From the NCBI GenBank assembly GCA_963978545.1, contig OZ021726.1:57090959-57154958 (forward strand): a stretch of DNA of 64,000 nt. Reading direction: 5' to 3'. Under the pieces are notes generated by a model, which made no database searches, was not told the DNA's origin, and saw nothing but the letters and a program-made list of their open reading frames with translations. Every line of letters begins with the position of its first letter. Position 1 is the stretch's first letter. Both the position numbers and the translations under genes were made by a program. Positions 49,099 through 58,544 of this stretch are shown here, one piece after another. This DNA is from Linyphia triangularis. Its lineage: Eukaryota; Arthropoda; Arachnida; Araneae; Linyphiidae.

Positions 49099-49239
49099 AA
49101 TCCAAACTGTGTAATTTTGTGGACATCAGATGACGCGCATGATTTCCTCACAGAAAGTATATGAAAAAAAAAAAAAAAAAAAAAAAAAAACGGACACTAT
49201 ATAATTTCAATGCTGGACTCAGATAATGGCACGTTCCAT

Positions 49240-50340
49240 GTACATGGGGACCAAAATTTCAAATCTATTCTAAACATGAGTGCGATATCAAAATTTTGAT
49301 ACAAATCTATAGATTAAGAATTTATAAGTTAATCTTAATTTGATAGAATAAAACTAAATTAAATGTATTTTGAAATAACAGATTTTTTTCTTTGCATATA
49401 AACATAGGGATACTTACACCTGACAACACAATTTTTGTTGACATATAAGAAAGAATATTCGTGATTTTTGTGTGCATTCTAAGAGCTGATATCTTCAATT
49501 TTAATACATACATAGCTTAAACTTTTCAAGGTAATTTAATAATTTATATTTTTTTAATAAACAACAATCACACCCGTAACACAAAAGATAAAAAAAGTTT
49601 GATTTTCTAATTGAAACACAAGAGTTACTGAAAATTACTTTTGTATTCTCTTAGTTAGATTTATATATAGCAATGTACTATTGGCAAAAATTAATTAATT
49701 TGTCCTGTATTTTTTTTATTTATTATTTTTTTTATTTTATTCTTGTTACGGGTGTGACATTGCGGGCTTCTCTGTGTGAGAGTTCATTCAAGTTCTGCTT
49801 TTGTAATCAATTTCTAAATAGATCTGCAATTAAACAGGCAGACAATAATACACTGTAATGAAAAAGGATGTAAAAGTTTTAGGTATAATGCACTTTTGGC
49901 ATAACCTGGATCATTAATTACAATACTTTTAGAATATCCGATGTATGTGCATAGGAAAAAAATGCATATAATCCCAATGCTTCATGATAAAATGTGTCTC
50001 TAATTTTATTACAGAGCATAATTATTAAATAATTTAAATAAATTATTGCGGGAAATAGTACCTTCGCGTGCAAGAGTAGCCAAATTTCGGGAGAAGTTAA
50101 AAGACTGACTCATGCAAGTTAGGAGAGCATCTTGCAAAAGGATTACGATAAAAAAAAAATGAAGGGAAGATAAGAAAAAGATTATATCACAGCCAACATA
50201 AGAGGGAATGAAGGTATTAAAACTTAAAAGACTAAGTGATAGAGAGGCAAAGAAAATAGACAGAAAAACAAACTCTCAATTAACAAATGCTCAGATGAGA
50301 ATTATACTGAAGAGCAGGTCAATTCAATAGGATGATCTTA
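49240..50340. other. AT-rich spacer right of the satellite
   Basis: I see no gene, SINE or terminal-repeat element in this stretch. Short ORFs are low-complexity. Confidence 0.4.
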
Positions 50341-50691
50341 CTAATCCAAGCGAAGTTTCGGAAAAACAGTTTGCAATACCAGGAAAACTTTGCCCACTAG
50401 TCTTCGAAAAAGAGCTGCTGTTGTTAAGAAACTTGTTGCATAGGAGTTGCTGATGGCGCCAAACATGTTTAAAAGTGTGCCAGTATGTTTACAGAGATAA
50501 ATCAAACAACAAATAATTGAAAGCAGTAAAGTGCAACCTGGAATGAAAGATGTCATGTCTGTCAAAAACAGAATCATGGGAGAATCAAATTTGTAGCAGT
50601 ATACATAGGCTCGCCAGATTTCTGAAATGTTCAACCGGGACATTGGTCCAGGTTTTGCCCTTGCGCCAATAAAACCCAAACAACCAACCAT
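50341..50691 (-). CDS. possible coding remnant with hydrophobic segments, 116 codons
   Basis: This is the longest non-satellite frame of the right half. About 30 N-terminal residues overlap repeat-like sequence (CCGGGACATTGG-type). They are followed by a strongly hydrophobic stretch (FIPGCTLLLSIICCLIYLC) and a second moderately hydrophobic one before the stop. It might be a fragment of a multi-pass membrane protein such as a chemoreceptor, or chance. There is no clear splice site or family motif, so I do not assign a function. Confidence 0.2.
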   Translation of the reverse strand: MVGCLGFIGARAKPGPMSRLNISEIWRAYVYCYKFDSPMILFLTDMTSFIPGCTLLLSIICCLIYLCKHTGTLLNMFGAISNSYATSFLTTAALFRRLVGKVFLVLQTVFPKLRLD

Positions 50692-50698
50692 TATTTAA

Positions 50699-50902
50699 CC
50701 CTTTGCACTCCAGTGGCGCCTCTCAGGCGCCACACGATTGGATGCCAAACCACGAGATGACCATTAGGTGTGATGCGGAAATTCGATGCAAGGCCAATTA
50801 CTGTGTTTAGTTTCTATGAAGCAAATCCATAAACACCAGCCGAACCTAAAATGTCTCGAGTTGCTGATTCCTCCGCGCGAAAAAGGCCTGGAGTGCAAAG
50901 GG
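50699..50902. mobile_element. 204-bp piggyBac-type MITE
   Basis: It is flanked by TTAA on both sides (50695-50698 and 50903-50906), the piggyBac target duplication. The ends are perfect inverted repeats, CCCTTTGCACTCCAG and CTGGAGTGCAAAGGG. Just inside the left end is a perfect 8-bp hairpin, GTGGCGCC (50713-50720) facing GGCGCCAC (50726-50733) over a 5-nt loop. The interior has no coding frame. Confidence 0.93.
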
Positions 50903-50909
50903 TTAATAG

Positions 50910-53095
50910 CAGACCATCACTCTTCTATAGTTTTCACTTTTCATACAGTACAGAAATAAATGACGAAATAATTATCTGAAATAATCCTTCACAGTTACTT
51001 ATTTTTAGGCTTTTTTGGTCATCTATAAAATCAAATTTAATTTTTACCGGGACGTGAAGTAAACCGGCCGAGACACGGGGATTTTGTCTGAAAAGCGGGA
51101 CGTCTGGCAAGCGTAAGAATACATATGTAAAAAAAACTCAATTTGATGCTTATCTCCGACAATGTAACTTGCATTATGTTTGAAACATTATACACATGAA
51201 AGTTCCTAAAATTTAGAACAATTAACACTTATCGTTAAAGGACATCCAATATATGCAAGGGACATATATTTTGTCTGTACAAATTAAAAAGGCACTGCTG
51301 CAACAGTCAGTGGGAGTAGGGCCGTGAAAGTAAGAATTCCACTAACTTTAAAAACTCTCTCAACAAAATCTAATATCTACTTCAAATGTTATTAAATACA
51401 CAGAACGAAAACAGAGAGCTAACAAGTTAACACCTTAACTTTTAAAGCTAATGAATCAACAATTTATGTAACTCAGCCTATTTTAAATGCATCAAGAGCC
51501 TAGAGCACAATATCAAAGATAATGGAGAATAAATCGAAGTGGAACGGAAAAAGAAGCAATTTGGAATGTGTTCATGGCATTGCGTTTAAAGGAATTTCGA
51601 TTTCATTACAGACATTCCCTAAACGCATCTTCCATAGAGTAGCCACGCCTTGGGACTTCCCCAATTCTTAATTACTATTATTATTTCCGTTATCTTAAAG
51701 CGATAGATAGATAAATAAGAAGCTGGAAGGGGCACGACTTTACGCCAGATTACGTGCTGTCTATCTGGGTCAGGGTTGTACATTTGTAGATGCAAACTGG
51801 TTGGGACAACTTCAAGCGATATTTGGTAGTGGGTCGTGTCGGATTGGGAACAGCAAGCACCTCAAGAAACCCCTTCACATTGAAGACAATGAATAACACA
51901 TTCATCAAATAGTTTTATTGATGAAACGAACATTTAAAAAATAAGTGTCTGGATATTTATCCGAATAGAGAATTAATCTCTCCAATTAGAGAGATACTAG
52001 GAATATTAGCAGTGGTGGCAACAGGGACAAAAAGCGCCAAAATTGGGGGCAACTTACAAACATTGATATTATTTTCAAATAGACTATTCCCTCCCCCCTC
52101 CATAGCCGTCATTGGGCATTACAATTTTGAGATAAATTTCAACTCAATGAAATGGAATTACTATAACTTTCCAAAGAAATTGACATGGTCATAGTAAATC
52201 TAAGATACTAGATTATAATCATTAATACAGAACACAAAGAAATTTGGATAAAAACTTTTCAATTCGAAAATCCAAATATGACTACTCATAGGCAACACAT
52301 ATTTGGTTAAATTTGTCGGTGATGCAATGTTCGAAATAAAATATAAACGCGCTTTATTTTCAGAAATAATTCAAATAAAATACGTGGTATTATTTGTAAA
52401 TATTGTAGTTTTTAAGGCGAACATTTATTTGAAAGCAGAGAATTAATAATACTATGTGATGTTCGAATTTGTTGTGCAAATCAAATCCCACATTCAACAA
52501 GTTCCAAGAAAAGGCTTGATGAAGAACCGATTTTGTGAAACAATTAGTCAATTAATATTTAGGTAATTGATTATGTAATAGAACACTTATGAAGGTAGTT
52601 GTTTTTAGTAAATAGAATGTTCCACACATGGTGACCCAAAAACGTTGTTATGGGGTATGGGCGCCGTCAGGATTATTTTCAGGGGAGTGCATGAGTATCA
52701 AAAGTCTGGGTTTAAAAATTAATTTTCCATAAGTGATCATTAGATTTCCTATTAAAATATTAATTCAGTTTTTACATTAATTTTATGTTCGTATGAATCT
52801 ATCAAAATCCCCTCCCCATACAGTGAATTACACCATTTTCCTATACATCATTTTCAATTTTCAAAAACCGGGTTGGGATGCAAGTGCACCTCTTTGAACC
52901 TTCCTGCTACGCGGGGTGTATTTTTTACGATTTTAGAGATTCAGTGTAAATTACAAAAATTCTCAACTTAAAACTATGATATAAAATAAAAGATAACGAT
53001 TACAATTTCTTTTTAAAATTTGAAGAATTTTTTTTATCAAAATTACAGAAAATCTTTAAGATTACTGTAATTTTCAGTAGTAGTCAGGCAAATTA
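50910..53095. other. gene-poor stretch with repeat fragments
   Basis: Near 51.04-51.12 kb is a CCGGGACGT/TCTGGCAAGC segment that resembles the decayed end of a DNA transposon, with a related string near 50.61-50.65 kb. A short satellite-spacer echo (TTTGATGCTTATCTCCGACA) lies near 51144. Around 51.73-51.87 kb a balanced-composition segment reads open for about 40 codons on the minus strand without splice support. Confidence 0.35.
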
Positions 53096-53099
53096 AATA

Positions 53100-53301
53100 C
53101 AAAGTGTCCACAAATTAGTTGGACAATGGAGTTCAAATAGATCTGTATAACTCTTAATAACAAGGCATAAAAATAAAATCTTTTTTTTTTCATGGTGAAG
53201 ATAAATTTATTGGGGGAAAAGAATGGTTTATAAGGCCTAGCTATTTAGAGTTATTCAGATGTATTTGAACTCCATTACTCGACTAATTTGTGGACACCTT
53301 G
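53100..53301. mobile_element. 202-bp Tc1/mariner-type MITE with 56-bp TIRs
   Basis: The left arm begins CAAAGTGTCCACAAATTAGT. The right arm, reverse-complemented, begins CAAGGTGTCCACAAATTAGT. Similarity runs on through AATGGAGTTCAAATA to ATAACTCT, about 56 bp per side, so half the element is fold-back. TA lies immediately outside both ends (53098-53099 and 53302-53303), the Tc1/mariner target duplication. It is non-coding. Confidence 0.92.
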
Positions 53302-54049
53302 TATATGCCAAGCAATAAATTAAATGCCTTGCCTCCTGTTCCGATCATCATTAAAAAGTATAAAATATACTTTATTATCAGGTTTGTATACATATAATTC
53401 AATCTTTCAACAAAATTTTCCTGGTGATCGTTTGTGATTTTATGATAGTAGAACCCAAAATAACAGCAGACAGGATTGATTATTCTGTAGGAGACAAAGT
53501 TATGGAACGGAACACAGGTAGAAGTAGAATAAGTTGCTAAAGGCTTCACATTCTATGCTAGTGTTTCATTATTGCGCTTGCTGAGTATAGACACGCAAAC
53601 ATAAGTGCGTGAAGGGAAACGTTTATGCGTTTATGCCTATTTTTATTCCTTTTAATGACGATTGGAACAGGAGAAAGGGAAAGAATTATAATGTTTTCAA
53701 AAGTAATTTCTTCTCGACATAAAAATACCGAATGGGCTGAAAGGAAAAGAAAATGGCGACCAAGGACATCAATATGCCTTTTTAAGAATATATTTTAAAA
53801 GTAGAGTACGAGGCACATATTTAAATAGCGCACTAAAACCCCATAAAATATCGCAATTTGAACTGATAAAATTTATAGCAATGTCAGATATAGCCAATTT
53901 AGGTGATATCTAAATAATTTATTTCTTAAAAATTATAATGAAAAACTCAAACAATTTTATCTGATGTTGCCAACATTCTAAAACAGATCTTGCTGCACAA
54001 TGACAAAACAGCATAAGGAACACAACAGCTGAAGCCAGAATCACCTAAG

Positions 54050-54064
54050 CCCCCCCCCCCCCCC
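54050..54064. repeat. poly-C tract (C15) followed by A9
   Basis: Fifteen consecutive C in strongly AT-rich DNA, directly followed by nine A. It is one of several C tracts of 10 or more in the window. Confidence 0.9.
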
Positions 54065-54233
54065 AAAAAAAAATGGAAGAGTAGAGTAGAGAAATATTCC
54101 AATTAAAAAAGTGAACGATAAATTATTAAAGGAAAAAAAAAATCTATCGGCAAAGGTAAAATAACCCCAGATGCCCCTCCCAGCAAAAGGTGCAAGAGTC
54201 CTCAAACTAGCCAAACTGGTTTCTCGATCCTAC

Positions 54234-54399
54234 CTGTGCACCTGGCGTAGAAGAATGAATAGGTGGGGGACCCAGGTGGTCAAGTAGTCGCCAGCACAAC
54301 ATCTGCTGGAGACAAAATTCCAAGCGTCTTTTCATGTGTGAAGTCTCGGACAAGAGGGGAGGAGGGGAATCGGTTTGAAAAGGCACAAGGGAAAAGAAA
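54234..54399 (-). CDS. candidate coding exon, unrecognised, 55 codons
   Basis: On the minus strand a pyrimidine-rich acceptor (CTCCCTCCAG) ends at 54400. A donor (CACAG|GTAGGA) follows after 166 nt. One frame is open throughout, entering with one base of a split codon and leaving in phase 0. The peptide is SPPPLL-rich at first, then MKRRLEFCLQQMLCWRLLD and a proline-rich end. An internal ATG (54335-54333) could also make it a first coding exon. Composition is less AT-rich than the flanks. It might belong to the minus-strand gene ending at 35442, but no linking exon was found. Confidence 0.28.
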
Positions 54400-54419
54400 C
54401 TGGAGGGAGAGGCTTTAGT

Positions 54420-57410
54420 AAAAGTTCAATTGCCGGCACTCAGATTTCAAAAGAACATAATAAGCTGCTCGAACGCACTTTATATAAATTCAAGCATCTG
54501 CAAATTTACGTGACAGGAACATTTCACGATGAATGCACATTACATTTAGAAATCTTTAAAAATGAAGTATTTAAATTATACATTTGTACAAATTCGAGAA
54601 AATATCGAAAAACACAGATTGGCTTATTAATAATGGAATAAGTAAGTTTAATAAATAACAAGAACTTATAATCCTGTGTACAAGTTGAAAACAAATAAAA
54701 AAAGTTTAGGAAGCTTATTGCAAGTTCAGGTCTTCAATTATTGTAAAAATAAGCTTTTCATTACTTCAAAGGTAAACTAATCAAATAGACTGAAAATCAA
54801 ACGTTGAACACGATAGTTTACCTAGGGATAGTGGAAAGGTGCAAAGACCTTCGTTTCTCTTATCGGTCAGTTCTTAGTTCAACCTTTGTGATGTTACCAT
54901 GGAATCACTGCGTAAGAATGAATATTTATTGTTATACCATACCCAAGTAATAACATAGGATACATTCCACTTTTTTAAGTCGTGGAATATGCATTCACGT
55001 TATTGAATACCAAGAATTCATTTTTCAGAAAAGAGACGTTTTATTTCGCTAATAGGTTAAACACTTCATTATTTATAGATCACAATATTGTATGCTAAAT
55101 TTTCAAAGAAAAATAGAGTTCTGAACTCCACTTTAGTGCACTTATCAACTTTTTCAATTGGATGAATGATCTGTCATCAATCTTGATATGTGACCATTTA
55201 CTGAAAAGACCAAATCGATAACCAATGAAAGAATCAATAACCAATGAAGAACTTTCTTCGTCAGATTAAAAATACATATAATTTAAATGTATTCAAATAA
55301 AAATAATCTGAAGCTTCAAGTATCAACCACTTCCGTGACTTAGTGATATTCGAAACAACACATGTAGTTCGCTAGATATAAATATTACAATGCGTTAAAA
55401 AAAAAGAGAGATAACCAACGATATATTTGCATGAGATATTAACGACGACGACAACATTCATTTGTCCAAATATATTTAAATTCAGTATTATATACTTCTT
55501 TGCTAAATTATCAATTTTAGATACTAAATTCTCAAAAAGTTCATAAATAGACACAAATATGAATTAAGGTTCACGTTCTTGGAATTGGTCTAATTGTGGA
55601 GAGTAGAACGCTTGAACAGATTATAAAGAGATTGTCACTAATATGCCAAATTAGACTCTTGTGATTTCACGATCTAAATGACATATCCGAATTTTCAGAT
55701 TACACGCTCTTGACTTTTAAATTTGATTGTATTACTAGCATTTATGATACATGAACCGTATAACACCATTTGTTCTGAGCATGATAAATTCAAATATTTA
55801 TTTTTAATTATGTATTTAAAAATAACATATTCCATTCACTTTAAGAAAGAGTTATGTTAATCTTATGTCGTATTATTCCTGTTTGGTTTTAATTTGGTAT
55901 CGATAAATTTGAATGAGGCTTTTTGTTAAGTTATGCATTTCTCCAACAAAGCAAAAAAAAAAAAAAATCTGGACTAAAAATTACATAGATAAAAAATATT
56001 TTGAAACAGGATATTCTAAGTTGAATATACGTATTTAATTTCATTGTTCGAGAATAATATATATTATGCAACGTAAATAAGAATACAACATTTTCTTCAA
56101 AAAATAGTGTTAATTATCAACACCAAGCCGATGTTAAATTATAAATATTACATACAAAAGTGCATCTGTTTCTTTTTATTGGGCGTTGTGTTTCCAGAAA
56201 GAAACATTGAATATAACAGCTCATAGTTGCAGTTTTCGTCTTTCAATAGCAGTGGGGAATGAGGTTATTTTTAAGCTTTGAACACAGGGACGAGGTACTT
56301 TGTCAACGTGGTTTAGCACTGAAGATCCTCTATAATTAGTAAAATACGCTATTGCACATGAACAGGGACATTTCATTTTATTCATGGAGAACTGCGTTCA
56401 AAGAGATATAAATATACCCGAGATTGGAGGATTTCCACTAACAGTGGAAAGATCTTTGACATATAGGTGAGAGAAGCAAAATAAAAAGTTTGAAAAGGAA
56501 GAGAATTATTATTCAAAGTAAAATAAATTGGGAATTCATACTCAAGTCCTAGTTGACAAAGTTTCCAGTAAACGTGTGTCAGCATATTCAGCTTGTTGCA
56601 TTTAAGAAGGGTCCGTTAGTTTCTCCTATTCTATTCTTCCTCTTCATTTTCGGATTATTACAGGTAAGCTCGTAGCCAGGGTATTTTTCGGGGGTAATAT
56701 AACAAGTTACACAAAAAAAGGAGAAGTATTGAAATAAGACTTCACACAATTTCGAGGGGGGGTCCCCCCTTGTCTACGGCTCTGATACAGGGTGTTCACA
56801 AACCATCGCATCTATATATTTTCATATATGTGCAATAAAGAATAATATTTGCAATTTGAAGTAGGGTCCACCAATCAATATTTATTGAGATATTCGCAAT
56901 CAAAGTTAAACAATTTTAACCAATTAAAGCCTTAGGATTCATTTCTGAAAACTCTCTTCATGTCCATATCACTTTGGAGTTCACCAGAATTTTAATCGTT
57001 CCCTGATTGGAAAAAAATATTTAAGTGGGCGTGGTGGGCCAAATAGCAAGAAAAATAAAAGTTGGAAGTTTACTTATTTTATTTTTATTTATCACATTTT
57101 GGTTAACAATTGATTTGAAAATATTTACAACTGATAATGTTTGCATTTGATGTGAACATACATATATCTCTGTCAGTATAGATTCTTTAAAACACGAGAG
57201 TTATTTTACCACGTACAAGAGTAAATAATAACTCATGAATATGAATTTAATTTGTCTTTTAATATATAGTTAAAAATAACTATTTAGATAACAGCTTACT
57301 ATAGTTACTAAGTTAATCACAGCCTATCTTATATTATCGTTACTTATTATGACATAAATGATATTGTACCACATTAATTTCTTTTTGCATAAAATTGACG
57401 GTCCACGTTG
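54420..57410. other. gene-poor AT-rich stretch
   Basis: I see no supported gene. Between about 56664 and 56790 lie GCTCGTAGCCAGGG and TCTACGGCTCTG strings in opposite orientation, suggesting a very decayed hAT-type MITE, without a target duplication. The 88-codon plus-strand ORF at 54375-54641 has no splice or family support. Confidence 0.35.
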
Positions 57411-57415
57411 TCTAG

Positions 57416-57571
57416 GTCCAATACAAGGACGAAAAAGAAAGAGATTTTAACAAAAGAGGAACCATTTTCTGATCCAGGAACAAGATCTGATCCTTGGACA
57501 ATAAGGAAGAAACTGAAAAGAGATCACAACCCAATGGAAAGTGATGTATTCCGAGACCTCGTTACCACAAG
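57416..57571 (+). CDS. candidate coding exon, unrecognised, 51 codons
   Basis: An acceptor (CGTTGTCTAG) and a donor (ACAAG|GTAAAG) bound 156 nt that are open in only one frame. It enters with one base of a split codon and leaves in phase 2. The peptide is hydrophilic and basic (TRTKKKEILTKEEPFSDPG, then IRKKLKRDHNPMESDVFRD). Base composition stands out from the flanks. It lies on the same strand as the 58.5-kb gene, but its exit phase does not match that gene's next exon, so it is either a separate gene, a missing-link upstream exon or a relic. Confidence 0.33.
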
Positions 57572-57912
57572 GTAAAGTATATTCAAGGAATGCATTCATC
57601 GGTAATGTGTTAGGTCAACCTTCAAAGATTCACTCCAACAACAGCAGGATACGGAGATAAGCGGGACACTTATTTGTACTGCCTTTTTCCACAGAAGCAT
57701 AGATCCTTCCTGCCTGAAGGAATGACCCCGAAACAGAAACCAAATCCGAAATGGAATAGGTTCATTTACATAACATATTTATTTTCAGACATGCTTGAGT
57801 AAACTTACACACAGCCGCATATGACAGGGAAGGGGAGACACCTGCAATCACCTGTTCAATATAATTGAAATCTATTAGGTCACATCGTTGAGTTTTACGT
57901 ATAAGTTAGATA

Positions 57913-58431
57913 ATGGACAATTCCCTCATTTTTTAAAACCGAGTGAAATTAGTACATATTTATGAAAAATTTCTTTCCGATTCCAAATATTTAAACAAAA
58001 GTTCTTTAAAAAAAAATTAGTTATTTAAATATTAAGAAAAGAAAATGACCAAAATCCCATCCAAAAACAGTCCGATCGAAACAGTCAACAAAATTCGTGA
58101 CGAAAAGAGGCCCTACTGTTTCTATGGTTATCGTGAGGTTTCTGCCAAATAATTGGCGTTAAAAAAGTTTGCGTTGGTAGACTATTGCCACATTTCATAC
58201 AGGTTGGCGTGATTTGCGAGAAACTTGTAAATCTGGTTTCTGCTGCTGCATTTCAAGCCAAGATGTTTGCGAAGCCGTGACGTGAAATTCAATGCCAATG
58301 GAATGAGTCGTAGGTAATTTTGATAGTAAATTAAGAAAAAGCACATTGAGCAGAAATTTGTATGTTTATAACCTTTTTGAAACATTTAGAATTGAATGAA
58401 AAAAATATAAAAAAATGAGGGAATTGTCCAT
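57913..58431. mobile_element. MITE family M1, copy 2 (519 bp)
   Basis: The termini are intact: ATGGACAATTCCCTCATTTT on the left and the complement AAAATGAGGGAATTGTCCAT on the right. The 9-mer AGTTAGATA occurs just outside both ends (57904-57912, and 58434-58442 two bases beyond the right terminus). It could be a 9-bp target duplication with imprecise edges. It is homologous throughout to 20140-20645. It has no transposase and ends 113 bp before the start codon of the 58.5-kb gene. Confidence 0.85.
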
Positions 58432-58544
58432 TGAGTTAGATATTGTCAACTATTTTAAAGTTATGATATAGAATTGAAACATGACCATTCAAAAATTACA
58501 AAAAAAAGGGGGAAGAACTGCCGCAGTACACATTTCACTCGAAA

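Larger units (their letters stand above)
46720..49230. repeat. satellite array, about 14 monomers of roughly 140-175 bp
   Basis: The unit runs through a CAATGCAATCATCA-type segment, CATACAAACAGCACAGAATG, a conserved core (AAACTGTGTAGTTTTGTGG, then ACATCAGATGACGCGCATGC and TTTCATCACAG), and a variable A-rich spacer ending near TTTGATGCTGGTCTCAGA. Core copies begin near 46820, 46964, 47120, 47265, 47438, 47581, 47726, 47881, 48028, 48247, 48578, 48724, 48885 and 49106. The core of about 50 bp is far better conserved than the spacer. Short ORFs here are repeat artefacts. Three SINEs interrupt the array, and two segments about 1 kb apart are near-identical. An A27 tract (49164-49190) lies near the right edge. 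Confidence 0.93.

Noticed and set aside
46701..49151. Many 60-80-codon ORFs on both strands of the satellite region with a recurring KACASSDVHKTTQFGFS-type peptide
   Set aside because: They are frames through the satellite monomer. The repeats carry frame shifts and stops relative to one another, so this is not a protein family.
46720..49230. Could the regular repeat array be a CRISPR locus?
   Set aside because: The unit is 140-175 bp with homologous spacers, sits in a eukaryotic genome and contains SINEs. It is a satellite.
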